A stretch of 64,000 nucleotides of DNA from Thermofilum sp. NZ13 (GTDB lineage: Archaea; Thermoproteota; Thermoprotei; Thermofilales; Thermofilaceae): contig NDWX01000002.1 in the NCBI GenBank assembly GCA_002855745.1, positions 62,001 to 126,000 on the forward strand. The letters are read 5' to 3'. A program made the translations under genes and the position numbers. The notes under the pieces are model-generated. The model was not told the DNA's origin. It did not search any database and was given only the letters and a program-made list of their open reading frames with translations. Shown here in pieces: positions 34,422 through 43,335 of the stretch (position 1 is the first letter of the stretch; each line of letters opens with the position of its first letter).

Positions 34422-34464
34422 CGATATTTAAGTATTTGTGAGTGTAGGGAATGCTTGCGGAGAT

Positions 34465-35226
34465 ATGTCCAAGGAAGGAGTGAAGCTTTATTTTCTCGGG
34501 ACAGCTGGTAGCACTTTCACGGGAGATAACTTCCCCCCTTGCATCTTCATTGAAGGTTATCTCCTTGACTGCCCCGCTCAGTGCCCTCAAGCGCTTGTAA
34601 AATACAACCTTTTAGACCCCCTTCACACAGTTCTGCTGACGCACCTGCACATGGACCACTCGCTCGGCTTATACGACTTGGCGTGGCACTTAGGCACGGT
34701 ACTTTCGCAGAAGAGGCTGAGGCTCTACCTCCCAGCAGGGGGGAAAGGGAATATCGTGAAAGCTTTCGAGATACTAGGTGGTAATCTAGCTGAGAAGCTG
34801 CTGGAGTTCTTCGAGGTTGAAGAGGTCAATCAGGGTCAAGTAAGTAGCAACCTCAGGGTTGTTAGAGCCCGGCACTCCGTGCCCGCTGTGGGCTACAGGC
34901 TGACCCTCGGCAGGGTGTCTGTCTGTTATACTGGAGACACTGCTCCATCAGAAGAGATCGCTGAGGCCTTTAAAGGCTGCGACGTCCTCATACACGACTC
35001 CACTTACCCTCCCGGCAGGGAGGAGCAGGCTGTCCTGGACGGCCACTCCACACCGCTTCAGGCCGCTGAGGTCGCTGAGCGCGTTGGCGCGAGGGTTCTC
35101 GTGCTGATTCACCTTCCTTACGCTCGCTTCGGGAGAGGTGTGAGAGAAATCTACCTTAAGGCCGCGAAGGAGATATTCCCAAACGTGATAGCCCCTGAGC
35201 CCGGCGAAGTGCTTGAGTTAAGGTGA
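34465..35226 (+). CDS. MBL-fold hydrolase, RNase Z-like
   Basis: A 253-residue metallo-beta-lactamase-fold protein with the metal set LLTHLHMDHSLGL near residue 67, the His in ARHSVPAVGY, the Asp in CYTGDTAPS and the final His in VLIHLPYAR; the AHDST-like motif reads LIHDSTYPPG. The pattern is that of RNase Z and its relatives, but the flexible exosite arm of tRNase Z is absent, so the role in tRNA 3' processing is only possible. The frame is open from GTG 34438; ATG 34465 is preferred because ATATTTAAG (34425-34433) would start RNA at about 34455. Confidence 0.75.
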   Translation: MSKEGVKLYFLGTAGSTFTGDNFPPCIFIEGYLLDCPAQCPQALVKYNLLDPLHTVLLTHLHMDHSLGLYDLAWHLGTVLSQKRLRLYLPAGGKGNIVKAFEILGGNLAEKLLEFFEVEEVNQGQVSSNLRVVRARHSVPAVGYRLTLGRVSVCYTGDTAPSEEIAEAFKGCDVLIHDSTYPPGREEQAVLDGHSTPLQAAEVAERVGARVLVLIHLPYARFGRGVREIYLKAAKEIFPNVIAPEPGEVLELR

Positions 35227-35232
35227 TGCAAA

Positions 35233-35676
35233 GTGGAAGTTGAGATACGCGCTGTGAGGCCTGAAGACCTCTTCTACATCATTGAGATGGAGGAGAGGAT
35301 CTTCGGCGCGGACGCTTTCAGCTTTAACTACCTTTTCTACCTCTACGAAAATTGCAGGGAGTTCTTCCTCATAGCCGACTACAAAGGCGTGCTTGTGGGG
35401 TACGTCGTCTCGTGCAGGGAGTCGGAGGAGCTCCACGTTCACAGCATAGCTGTCGCCGAGTGGTTTAGAGGTAAGGGCGTTGGAAGAAGGCTTATGGAGG
35501 AGACACTGAGGCTTGCAAGGCTACGTGGCTTGAAAAGGGTGAGGCTGGAGGTGAAGACCGAGAACACAGTAGCTATATCCCTTTACGAGAAGCTGGGCTT
35601 CGAGCGAAAAGCGTACTTGAAAAGCTACTACGCGGATGGAAGTGACGCTTACGTCTATGTATTAAATCTTCAGTAG
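35233..35676 (+). CDS. rimI: GNAT N-acetyltransferase, RimI type
   Basis: A 147-residue acetyltransferase. Motif A for acetyl-CoA is VAEWFRGKGVGRRLMEET near residues 75-92, and the C-terminal LEVKTENTVAISLYEKLGF is typical of RimI/Ard1. In archaea this group acetylates protein N-termini. The GTG start has AGGTGAT five bases before it, inside the end of the MBL gene, so the two are translationally linked. The end overlaps proS by 7 bp (convergent). Confidence 0.88.
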   Translation: MEVEIRAVRPEDLFYIIEMEERIFGADAFSFNYLFYLYENCREFFLIADYKGVLVGYVVSCRESEELHVHSIAVAEWFRGKGVGRRLMEETLRLARLRGLKRVRLEVKTENTVAISLYEKLGFERKAYLKSYYADGSDAYVYVLNLQ

Positions 35677-37118
35677 CTCTTAGCCACATAGACCACCTGC
35701 CTGGCTGGCCTCCCGCACCACGCGCACTTTCCGTAGTCGCCTTCCTGGAAATCGATCTCCGTACCTCTAACTTTTCCGCCGTCCGTGCTCTCCTTCAAGT
35801 CCATAGCGCACTCCTCTCTCCCGCAGAAAGGCATTTTGACGATGTAGCCGGACCGCAGCGCGGTTGTAACCTCTTCGCGTGTTTTAGCCTCTTTGATTCG
35901 TGAGCGGAAGAACTCATCGGCCCTTCTCTTTAGGTTTTCAAGTATCTCGACTTCAAGTCTCTGTACTGTCGGTATAAGGTCGTCCTCGGGAACGCGGAGG
36001 CGCTCCCCAGTGTCCCTCCTGAACAGCGTGAGCGTCCTGCTCTCGACCTCTCTCCGCCCGATCTCTATCCTCACAGGCACGCCCTTAAGCTCCCAGTCAT
36101 TGAACTTCCACCCAGGGGTGTACTCTTCGCGGTCGTCAACGCGGACGCGGTAGCCTTTCCCCGATAGCCTTTCCGCGACCTCCCGAGCCTTGGCAAGAAC
36201 GAGCTCTCTATCGTTCTCCCGGTAGTAGATGGGTATGATGACTACCTGGATCGGAGCTACGGAGAAGGGAAGCATAAGCCCCTTGTCGTCGCCGTGCACG
36301 GCTATTAAAGCCGCCGCGATTCGCCACACCCCGGGGCCGTAGCAGGTCTGCCAGACGTACTTTCTCTGACCGTCCTTGTCGAGGAAAGTGACGTTGAAGG
36401 CTTTCGCGAATCTCTGCCCGAGGTCATGCGTGGAAGAGATCTGGAGCACTCTCCCGTCGGGAAGCAGCGTGTCTGCGGCGTACGTGTCTTCTGCCCCCGC
36501 GAACTTGTCCCATGGTGGTCGCCTCAGGAAAAGGAAGGGTATTCCCAGCTTCTCCCAGATGACCTTCCGCGAGTTCTCCATATCTTCGCGAACCTGCCTC
36601 AGGGCTTCCTCGTGAGTTGCGAAGGCGTCGTGTGCCTCTATCCAAAGGAACTCCCTGCCGCGGATAAGTGGACGCGTGTTGCTCTCGTTCCTGTAAACGC
36701 TGACGCTTTGGTAAAGCTTGAGCGGAAGGTCCCTGTAGCTTTCGATCCAGTAGGAGTACATGTAGTAGAACGCTGTCTCGGAGGTGGGCCTCAGAGCCAG
36801 CCTTCTTTCAAGTTTCTCATCGCCCGCCTCTGTTACCCAGAACACCTCTGGCTTGAAGCCCTCCACATGCTCCTTCTCCTTCTCAAAGTTCTCCTCGGGT
36901 ATGACTAGCGGGAAAAGGACCGGCTCGTGGCCCGTCTTCTCCAGCTCTTCCTCGAAGAACCTGTAGATAGCCTTGATTATTCGCATGAGCCAGGGCCTGT
37001 GAACAATGAAGCCCTGTACGTTGTACCTGAGATCCACTAAGCCCGCTTTCACCAGCACCTGCGAGTACCACTCAGAGAAGTCTTCGCTTTTCTTCACTGT
37101 GATACCTAGTGTTGACAT
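35670..37118 (-). CDS. proS: prolyl-tRNA synthetase (archaeal/eukaryotic type)
   Basis: A 482-residue class II synthetase that charges tRNA-Pro. Motif 2 is VYRNESNTRPLIRGREFLWI near residue 143 and motif 3 GDDKGLMLPFSVAPIQVV near residue 270; proline-site residues occur in LRPTSETAFYYMYS. The C-terminal zinc-type domain of the short (ProS type 3) form is present, with CGREECAMD and CAWCGRPA and the closing Tyr (VAKSY). The length is normal. ATG 37118; CTTTAATACC on the minus strand some 25 bp upstream could be its TATA box. Confidence 0.96.
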   Translation of the reverse strand: MSTLGITVKKSEDFSEWYSQVLVKAGLVDLRYNVQGFIVHRPWLMRIIKAIYRFFEEELEKTGHEPVLFPLVIPEENFEKEKEHVEGFKPEVFWVTEAGDEKLERRLALRPTSETAFYYMYSYWIESYRDLPLKLYQSVSVYRNESNTRPLIRGREFLWIEAHDAFATHEEALRQVREDMENSRKVIWEKLGIPFLFLRRPPWDKFAGAEDTYAADTLLPDGRVLQISSTHDLGQRFAKAFNVTFLDKDGQRKYVWQTCYGPGVWRIAAALIAVHGDDKGLMLPFSVAPIQVVIIPIYYRENDRELVLAKAREVAERLSGKGYRVRVDDREEYTPGWKFNDWELKGVPVRIEIGRREVESRTLTLFRRDTGERLRVPEDDLIPTVQRLEVEILENLKRRADEFFRSRIKEAKTREEVTTALRSGYIVKMPFCGREECAMDLKESTDGGKVRGTEIDFQEGDYGKCAWCGRPARQVVYVAKSY

Positions 37119-37164
37119 GCCAGCTCATCACGGTATTAAAGGGAAAAATACTTTTCGCGCTTAG

Positions 37165-37260
37165 AGCCCCGGCCGGGGTTTGAACCCGGGACCCCCGCCT
37201 CTCTGCACCCGAGGGCTAGGTTTACCAGAGCGGTGCTCTACCTAGCTGAGCTACCGGGGC
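37165..37260 (-). tRNA. tRNA-Thr(GGT) with 22-nt intron
   Basis: Folding the minus strand gives a 7-bp acceptor stem GCCCCGG/CCGGGGC, a D arm GCTC/GAGC, an anticodon stem CCGCT/GGCGG, a variable loop of 5, and a T arm CCGGG-TTCAAAC-CCCGG. The anticodon loop is CTGGTA plus A38, anticodon GGT (Thr), with a 22-nt intron between positions 37 and 38, the canonical archaeal site. Discriminator base T73 agrees with archaeal threonine tRNA. Without the intron the RNA has 74 bases. CCA is not encoded. Confidence 0.92.
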
Positions 37261-37334
37261 TCAGATCTCTCTTTTTTGTGGGCGTACCTACTTATCTCCT
37301 TTACGCGCTGTGCGGAAGCCGTTTGAGGCCCCGC

Positions 37335-37355
37335 GGAGGCGGGAACTGCGCCTCC
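37335..37355. other. GC-rich hairpin between tRNA-Thr and mvk
   Basis: GGAGGCG (37335-37341), a 7-base loop, then CGCCTCC (37349-37355): a perfect 7-bp stem with further C/G on both sides. It lies in a 122-bp gap between two minus-strand genes. It may terminate the mevalonate kinase side, or be part of a small RNA. No other evidence. Confidence 0.3.
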
Positions 37356-37382
37356 CGGCTCTACTTGTCTGATGGTGGTTTA

Positions 37383-38348
37383 TCAACTTTTCGCTTCAAC
37401 CACGACTCCTCTTTCAGAGACTCCACTCACGAACACTCTCGGACTGGCTCTCTCCAGCTCCTGAACAACCGCTGCTTCCTCACCTCTCTTGCAAAGTGCC
37501 ACGATAAAGCCTCCCCCACCCGCCCCGGTCAGCTTCGCTCCGAGAGCTCCAGCCCTTCGAGCGCTGTATACGAGGTTCTCTAACTCAAGAGTCGATACCC
37601 CTATTGCTGAGAGCAACCCGTGGTTTACGTTCATTAGGGAGCCTACCGCCTCCCAGTCTCCCCGCTCCATGAGCTTGGCCGCCTCAACCGCGAGTCTCCC
37701 GGCAGCGTAGTAAAGCGGTTCGAACACGCTCGGGAAAGCTGCCTTGAGGGTCAGCACTCGTTTCACAAGCTCTCCCGTGTTCCTGGGCTTGCCGGTATCG
37801 GCTAGCACAAGAACAAGGTCGCTGAAATCCACGTCCAGCTTTACGAAGCCCTCGCTCTTCCTGTAGGCTATCGCACCGCCGAAGGTGGCGACCGTGTTGT
37901 CTATACCGCTGGGCTTCCCGTGAACAATTTTCTCGGATTCGAGAGCCAGCTTGGAGATCTCATCGAGGGATAGCTCGAGGCCCAGAGCGCCTGCAGTGGC
38001 GGCAACAGTGGCTACCGCAACGGCCGCCGACGACCCCATCCCCGCGCCTGGAGGTATCTCTGAGTCGACTTCAATGTTCACGCCTCGAGTCACCCCGGCC
38101 TTATTCATGGCTAGGTAGGCAGCGTAGGCAACGGGGTACAGCGGGTCTTTTTCTTCAGCAGGAGGGATAGAGTATTCCCCTGTGGCTTTCAGGTTCCTGC
38201 TTGACACCCTTATCACGCTGTCTCCGGTAAGCTCGGCTCTCACGCGGGCCCTTAGCGAGATAGCTACAGCCACTGCGGGCTGGTCCTCCACCACGAAATG
38301 CTCGCCGAAAAGGATGACCTTCCCGGGCGCAGAAGCCAGAGCTCTCAC
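37383..38348 (-). CDS. mvk: mevalonate kinase
   Basis: A 321-residue GHMP kinase of isoprenoid lipid synthesis. Motif 1 is SAPGKVILFGEHFVVEDQPA, the ATP loop IPPGAGMGSSAAVAVAT near residue 95, the substrate-site Asp/Ser in HGKPSGIDNTVATFGG and motif 3 KLTGAGGGGFIVAL. HGKPSGIDN is specific to mevalonate kinase rather than the phosphomevalonate enzymes. ATG 38348. It stands alone here, with tRNA-Thr upstream on the map and trpB2 on the other side. Confidence 0.94.
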   Translation of the reverse strand: MRALASAPGKVILFGEHFVVEDQPAVAVAISLRARVRAELTGDSVIRVSSRNLKATGEYSIPPAEEKDPLYPVAYAAYLAMNKAGVTRGVNIEVDSEIPPGAGMGSSAAVAVATVAATAGALGLELSLDEISKLALESEKIVHGKPSGIDNTVATFGGAIAYRKSEGFVKLDVDFSDLVLVLADTGKPRNTGELVKRVLTLKAAFPSVFEPLYYAAGRLAVEAAKLMERGDWEAVGSLMNVNHGLLSAIGVSTLELENLVYSARRAGALGAKLTGAGGGGFIVALCKRGEEAAVVQELERASPRVFVSGVSERGVVVEAKS

Positions 38349-38458
38349 GGGAAGCTATTAGCGAAGACGGCTAATAAAAACATCGCCACGGCTCTCCTCC
38401 CCCTAGCAACGAGGCCTAGTTTACTCCTTCACTCTTATCTACACTACGTTGAGGCCCG

Positions 38459-39838
38459 TTAGGCGAGGTGGAGCTGTTCGAGGCGCCTTTTCAGCCTCTC
38501 AATGGACTCGTTGACCTTCTCCTTGGGATACTCGTATGCGGGTAGCTTTCCCTCGAAATACTCTGAGTAGGCCGCTAAGTCCAGCAGGCCATGGCCGCTC
38601 AGGTTAAACAGTATGACTCTCTCCTCGTTCTTCCTGCGAGCTTCTAGCGCTAGGTCTATGGCAGCTCTTATGGCGTGAGCGCTCTCAGGTGCGGGGACTA
38701 TGCCTTCGGTCCGCGCAAACATCACAGCAGCGTCGAACACGGATACTTGGTCGTAGGCCGTGCTTTCGAAAAGCCCGTGTTTCTTGAGGAGGCTGAGGGT
38801 AGGGGCAGCGCCGTGGTACCTTAGTCCTCCGGCGTGGATTGGAGGAGGCACGTAGTCGTGGCCCAGCGTGTACATTTTCAGGAGGGGGGTTAGCCCCGCG
38901 GTGTCCCCGAAGTCGTACATGTACTCTCCCTTTGTGAGAGACGGCGCCGCTGTAGGCTCGACTGCTATGAACCTGACGTCCTTCGGGGCTTTCTTGTCGC
39001 GCACAAGCATGTAGAAGGGGTAAGCTAAGCCCGCGAAGTTGCTCCCCCCTCCCACGCACCCTACGACGAAGTCGGGAAAGTCGTCGGCCTGCTTCATCTG
39101 CTCGATGGCTTCGAGCCCGATCACAGTCTGGTGCATGAGGACATGGTTCAATACGCTTCCGAGACTGTACTTGGTGTTTTCGTGCGTCAAGGCATCCTCT
39201 ATGGCCTCGCTTATCGCTATCCCCAGCGAGCCAGGATGGGAAGGCTCTCTTTCAAGTATCTCTCTGCCAAACCTAGTCCTGTTGCTGGGGCTCGGCACAA
39301 CCTCAGCCCCCCAGGTCCGCATCAGAACCGCGCGGTAAGGCTTCTGCTCGTAGCTCGCCCTGACCATGTACACCGTTAGCTTGAGGCCGAAGAGGTTTGT
39401 AGCGAAGGCGAGCGCGCTCCCCCACTGCCCAGCACCTGTTTCCGTGGTGAGCCTCTCGACACCTTCCCTCGCATTGTAGAATGCCTGCGCCACTGCCGTG
39501 TTGGGCTTGTGGCTTCCCGGAGGACTTACTCCTTCGTATTTGAAGTAGATCCTTGCGGGCGTTTTGAGAGCCTTCTCAAGGCGAGTAGCCCTCACTAAGG
39601 GAGTGGGCCTCCAGATCAGGTAAACTTCGCGAACTTCCTCCGGTATCGGCACGAACCTCTCCGTTGAAACCTCTTGCCTCACGATCTCTTTCGGGAAAAT
39701 AGCTTCAAGCTCCTCCGGCTTAACGGGTTCACCCGTTGCCGGGCTGCGGGGCGGAGGAAGAGGCTCAGGAAGATCGGGCAGGATGTTGTACCACGCGCGC
39801 GGCAACAGGTTTTCATCAATAGTGTACTTTTTTGTCAT
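38459..39838 (-). CDS. trpB2: tryptophan synthase beta chain, TrpB2 type
   Basis: A 459-residue PLP enzyme that joins indole and serine. The PLP Lys is in [18 protein letters not shown]; the phosphate-binding Gly loop is [26 protein letters not shown] is a further hallmark. The length and the N-terminal part ([16 protein letters not shown]) mark the TrpB2 branch, which lacks the features needed to bind TrpA tightly. No trpA is near. A TATA-like GTATAAAC lies about 26 bp upstream of the ATG, with two direct repeats between. A divergent ACT-domain regulator faces it. Confidence 0.94.
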   Translation of the reverse strand: MTKKYTIDENLLPRAWYNILPDLPEPLPPPRSPATGEPVKPEELEAIFPKEIVRQEVSTERFVPIPEEVREVYLIWRPTPLVRATRLEKALKTPARIYFKYEGVSPPGSHKPNTAVAQAFYNAREGVERLTTETGAGQWGSALAFATNLFGLKLTVYMVRASYEQKPYRAVLMRTWGAEVVPSPSNRTRFGREILEREPSHPGSLGIAISEAIEDALTHENTKYSLGSVLNHVLMHQTVIGLEAIEQMKQADDFPDFVVGCVGGGSNFAGLAYPFYMLVRDKKAPKDVRFIAVEPTAAPSLTKGEYMYDFGDTAGLTPLLKMYTLGHDYVPPPIHAGGLRYHGAAPTLSLLKKHGLFESTAYDQVSVFDAAVMFARTEGIVPAPESAHAIRAAIDLALEARRKNEERVILFNLSGHGLLDLAAYSEYFEGKLPAYEYPKEKVNESIERLKRRLEQLHLA

Positions 39839-39842
39839 TTTT

Positions 39843-39884
39843 TGTTCACAGGTTCACATGTTTATACTTCTTGGTATAAAAATG
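39843..39884. promoter_or_regulatory. trpB2 promoter with tandem GTTCACA
   Basis: Two direct repeats GTTCACA (39844-39850 and 39852-39858) lie exactly between the trpB2 TATA-like box (39859-39868, minus strand) and the ATG at 39838, so a protein bound there would block initiation. On the plus strand GGTATAAAAATG (39873-39884) is a TATA-like box for the regulator gene at 39938. Confidence 0.5.
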
Positions 39885-39937
39885 TTTCGCTTCAGGAGAG
39901 AGGTAACTAATAAAGGTAGGTTAGCGGGGTTCTAGAT

Positions 39938-40453
39938 GTGGGTAGCAGTCTGCTCGGTAGATTCGAGGAAGCCGTGAAGGGCCACGAGAAGAAGCTGGAG
40001 GTGCTTAAGGTCCTGCTCAAGTACGGGTTAAGCGTGCGCGACGGCATGATCTACATAGGGGAAAGGATAAAAGTCCCGTACAAATCCGTAGCTCAGGAGG
40101 CTGGGGTAGATAGGAGGACTGTCCTCGAGGCTGTGCGGCTTATACTCAGCGACGAGTTCCTCAGGGAGTTTTTCTCCGGGCTCAGACCAGCTGGTCCATC
40201 GCTGGTTAACGTCGCCAAGCTGCTTGGCTACAGGTGTCTGATCGTTGAAACGCACGAGGACAGGCCCGGCATACTCGCTTGGGTTGCCTCGGCCTTAGCG
40301 GAGAAGGGGATTAACATTTTGCAGGTGGTGGCTGAGGATCCTACCCTCTACGAGGAGCCGAAACTCTACGTGATTGTATCCTCAGGTGTACCCGGCGAAG
40401 TAATCGATAAGATACTCCAACACTCGGCTATAAAGCGCGTTTCGATAAGCTAG
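39938..40453 (+). CDS. HTH-ACT regulator, probable amino-acid sensor
   Basis: A 171-residue protein with an N-terminal helix-turn-helix (VPYKSVAQEAGVDRRTVLEA, about residues 48-67) and a C-terminal ACT domain (LIVETHEDRPGILAWVASAL, near residue 100, then INILQVVAED). ACT domains bind amino acids. Since the gene is divergent from trpB2 and the trpB2 promoter carries tandem repeats, I infer that it controls trpB2 in response to tryptophan or another amino acid. The start is a GTG with weak ribosome-site support. The end overlaps the DHH gene by 26 bp. Confidence 0.75.
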   Translation: MGSSLLGRFEEAVKGHEKKLEVLKVLLKYGLSVRDGMIYIGERIKVPYKSVAQEAGVDRRTVLEAVRLILSDEFLREFFSGLRPAGPSLVNVAKLLGYRCLIVETHEDRPGILAWVASALAEKGINILQVVAEDPTLYEEPKLYVIVSSGVPGEVIDKILQHSAIKRVSIS

Positions 40454-41468
40454 CCTCAAGCTCACTGATGATCCTGTCTAGGACTTTGTCGGCTAACCCT
40501 GCTGGCAAGCGGATAGACGCGGCATGCGGGTGGCCCCCGCCAGACCCACCCCACTCTCTAGCAACTTTCGCGAACACCTCGAGGAGGTCTACGCTCGCCT
40601 CTTCAGGAGCCCTCCCGGTTATCACGACGGAGTCTGAGCCGATCCTGAACATCAGCAGCACGATCTTGCCCTCCACCTTTGCCTGGTGCGAGGCTATTCT
40701 GCCCGCGAAACCGTATACGCGTGTCTCGCGCAGGTCTATCACGCGCAGTAGGGGCGAGTCGTACACTACTCGATTCGTTGCCTCCTCGTAGAGCCTCCGG
40801 GCTTTTTCTTCCGCGGCCTCAAACCTCTCCACGGCCTCCTCTGGTACAAGAACGCGCTTTTTTACCCAGTACCCTATTAAGAGGCGCTTGAAATCCTCGT
40901 CTTGAGGCTCGAGGGCTAAAGAGCCTGACAGCACTTCTACTGCGGAGGCGAGTTCCGCGTCATCAGGAGCTGCCGGAGCATCAGAGATCTCCGCCAGTCG
41001 CACCAGCTTCTCGTAGAAAACAGGGTCCTCTGTCTCGTTGACCATTTCCCTGAGGAGCGTGGCCGTAGCGGGTGCCTGCTCGGCCGTAACCTTTACCCCT
41101 ATTGCTTCAAGATCGGCTCTCTTGGATATCGTCGAGGGATGGTGGTCAACCCACACGACTTCAAGCCGCTTTGAGAGCTCTGACAGCACCTGCGATACCG
41201 TGATCCAGTGTTCAACGTCTACGGCTATGTCAAGGATGTACAGTTTCTGCAGGGCCTGAAGGTCAACTCGGCTCAGCGTAAGGTGCAGGGAGAAGGGCTG
41301 AGAGAAGTAGACCCTGTACTTAAGATGTGGGTTAATGTGCATGAGGTGGGCTACCACAATAGCGGCTGACGCCAGGCCATCGAGATCCCCATGCGTAATT
41401 ATAGCCGTGAAAGCCTTGGAGCTAAGCATTACACCATCGACTCTTGGCATCCGCGTTGTTTTAAGCAT
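40428..41468 (-). CDS. DHH-family phosphoesterase
   Basis: A 346-residue DHH/DHHA1 protein. Metal sites are THGDLDGLASAAIV near residue 25 (in place of DHDG), the Asp in YILDIAVDV, VWVDHHPSTIS, and the C-terminal DHHA1 motif GGGHPHAASIRL. The family includes nanoRNases and the archaeal RecJ-like/NrnA group that degrade short oligonucleotides or cyclic dinucleotides. The first 13 or so residues may not be translated; ATG codons lie at residues 1, 7 and 14. Stands between two convergent and unrelated genes. Confidence 0.85.
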   Translation of the reverse strand: MLKTTRMPRVDGVMLSSKAFTAIITHGDLDGLASAAIVVAHLMHINPHLKYRVYFSQPFSLHLTLSRVDLQALQKLYILDIAVDVEHWITVSQVLSELSKRLEVVWVDHHPSTISKRADLEAIGVKVTAEQAPATATLLREMVNETEDPVFYEKLVRLAEISDAPAAPDDAELASAVEVLSGSLALEPQDEDFKRLLIGYWVKKRVLVPEEAVERFEAAEEKARRLYEEATNRVVYDSPLLRVIDLRETRVYGFAGRIASHQAKVEGKIVLLMFRIGSDSVVITGRAPEEASVDLLEVFAKVAREWGGSGGGHPHAASIRLPAGLADKVLDRIISELEASLSKRAL

Positions 41469-41560
41469 TACCTACTGGCCCACTCACCCGCTTGGGACGG
41501 TTGCTTGGCTTCATGAATATACAGATAAACTGGAGACGCCGTTGGCAAGTAGGTGGGAGA

Positions 41561-42148
41561 TTACTTCAGGGCGCCTCGTTCACGCAGTTTGAGCGCGCAC
41601 TCTCTGATAAAGACCTTGATTTTAGCTTCCGGGATCTTAAGCTCGCTCGAGACCTCCTGCAAAGTGCGGCCTAACGCTAGCTTAGCCAGCACCGCGCGCT
41701 GTTCTCGTGTTTCAGCCAGCCCGTGTGCCAGTGCGAGGCGCGCCACTAGAGAATAATCGGTAGCGCTTAGGGTCTCGAGCTCCTCCGCTTTTATGGGAGA
41801 CGAGTACCTCGTGATGTTGTCGAGCGAGATTATGGTCACCCAGTCGTCGTCGGTCAAGTCGGGATATATCTCCCGTAAAGCATCCAGTAGATCCCTCTTG
41901 CTACCGAAACCGTCTTTCTTTGCGTCCTCGTCGGTAAGCTCGGATACGCGTGTGAACCTCAAGGATTTGACTTGGGCCTCGCCGTATATCCGGCCGTTGC
42001 TCTCGAGGAAGACTTCTTGATGAAGTGGCTGGACTATGCCCTTTCTGATCGTCGTTGTCTTCTCCCCGGAGAGAAGCCTCTGTAGGTAGCTCAGCCTGAA
42101 GCTCAGCACTTTCCCCAACTTTCTCACAGTCCTTTGACTGGCCACCAC
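41561..42148 (-). CDS. ASCH-domain RNA-binding protein with C-terminal helices
   Basis: A 195-residue protein. Residues 10-115 form an ASCH (ASC-1 homology) domain: LSFRLSYLQRLLSGEKTTTI with RKG, then ARV-type strand YGEAQVKSLRFTRVSELTDE. The domain is thought to bind RNA. The C-terminal 75 residues are helical with a sigma4-like helix-turn-helix feel (VLAKLALGRTLQEVSSELKI, then AKIKVFIRECALKLRE). This pairing suggests a regulator of RNA or transcription. It lies 35 bp downstream of the Orc1/Cdc6 gene on the same strand and may share its transcript. Confidence 0.65.
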   Translation of the reverse strand: MVASQRTVRKLGKVLSFRLSYLQRLLSGEKTTTIRKGIVQPLHQEVFLESNGRIYGEAQVKSLRFTRVSELTDEDAKKDGFGSKRDLLDALREIYPDLTDDDWVTIISLDNITRYSSPIKAEELETLSATDYSLVARLALAHGLAETREQRAVLAKLALGRTLQEVSSELKIPEAKIKVFIRECALKLRERGALK

Positions 42149-42183
42149 GCAAACAACCTTCCTACGAGCTTTAAGTTCTTTGC

Positions 42184-43335
42184 TTAGCCGATTCTTCTTC
42201 CGAGCAGCCGGCCCGCGAGCAACGAAGGATCCGAGTAGGCTGGGAAGACCGTTGGGTATATCTTCAGGGGGCCGCGGAACTGGACGTAGCCCTCGTCGCT
42301 TAAGCGCTGCAGGGCCTCATCCTGCTCGCGCTGTGAGAGAGGCTTTATGCCGAGGCTTTCGCATATCAGCGCGACGTGCTTCTGTACATCCCTCAGGGTT
42401 ACGAAGTTCTGGTTCAGCTGGCGCGACGCGAAGAGCAAAGCCAAGAGCACTATTTTCTCGGCCGTCCCAAGCTGCTCGATGCTCTGAGAGAACAAAAACT
42501 TTTCGCGCATGCTCTGGGCAACGGCTTTGTTAACGTGCTCTAGGGAGATTGCCTCAGCGCCCTCGGACTCGGCGATCTGCCCGGCCAGCAGTAGGAGGTC
42601 CAGCGCCCGCCTGACGTCCGACTCAAACATCGCCTCAGTGACTTCTGCCAGGTACTCTGCAACAGCCTCGGGTAGGACGCCAGGAGCGCACGCTTCACCG
42701 GCGCGAAAAAGTATGATATCCACGAGTTGGTCGCGCGTGTACGCAGGGTATTTGACCGCAAGGGCCCCCAGGGAGGATTGTTCTTCAGGGGCCAGGTGGT
42801 AGGCCCACCCTTCCTCTCGCGAGATGAAGATTATACCGCTCACGTTCTCGACGCCAAACTCTGGTAGACGTGCAAGGTTGTAGACTATACGACCCCCGTG
42901 CAGAGAGCGGTATCCGGTAAGCTGGTCTGCCTCGTCTATTGTTATCACGTATATGCGGTCCGAGTACCTTTGTAGGTGTAAGATGAATTTCTCGAAAACC
43001 TCGCCAGCACTAAGGCTCCGCGAAACCTTACCCCCCACCCTTGATAGTAGCTGGGAATAGACGAGCCACGGAGACGGGTCGGAGAGAGCTCTGAGGTTCA
43101 AGTACACGTGGGTCAGCCTAGGCGACATGGAGCCTAGTAAGCGTAGAAGGAGGTGGGTCGACGTTGTCTTCCCAGTCCCCTTAGGGCCGACGAGCTGCAC
43201 CACCTTGAAGTACGGTGACTCGGACTGAATATCCCGGAAAAACGAGTGGAGCATGGAGAGCTGGGCCTCCCGGTGCGGCATCCTCGCAGGTATGTGCTGT
43301 CTAGAGAGAGCCCTGGGGTTGACGAAGATGGGCAT
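42184..43335 (-). CDS. cdc6: Orc1/Cdc6 replication initiator
   Basis: A 383-residue AAA+ initiator that marks origins and loads MCM. Walker A is LVGPKGTGKTTSTHLLLRLL near residue 50, Walker B YVITIDEADQL near residue 132, sensor 1 GIIFISREE, and sensor 2-type FESDVRRALDLLLLA. The C-terminal winged helix occupies about residues 290-375. The usual N-terminal part that begins with a conserved xPxRxxQ reads IPARMPHREAQLSML. Crenarchaeal origins often lie next to such genes, so the 470-bp gap upstream is a candidate. Confidence 0.92.
   Translation of the reverse strand: MPIFVNPRALSRQHIPARMPHREAQLSMLHSFFRDIQSESPYFKVVQLVGPKGTGKTTSTHLLLRLLGSMSPRLTHVYLNLRALSDPSPWLVYSQLLSRVGGKVSRSLSAGEVFEKFILHLQRYSDRIYVITIDEADQLTGYRSLHGGRIVYNLARLPEFGVENVSGIIFISREEGWAYHLAPEEQSSLGALAVKYPAYTRDQLVDIILFRAGEACAPGVLPEAVAEYLAEVTEAMFESDVRRALDLLLLAGQIAESEGAEAISLEHVNKAVAQSMREKFLFSQSIEQLGTAEKIVLLALLFASRQLNQNFVTLRDVQKHVALICESLGIKPLSQREQDEALQRLSDEGYVQFRGPLKIYPTVFPAYSDPSLLAGRLLGRRIG

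Noticed and set aside
36426-36908. Frame of 160 codons on the plus strand within proS
   Set aside because: Antisense shadow of a synthetase gene with all class II motifs.
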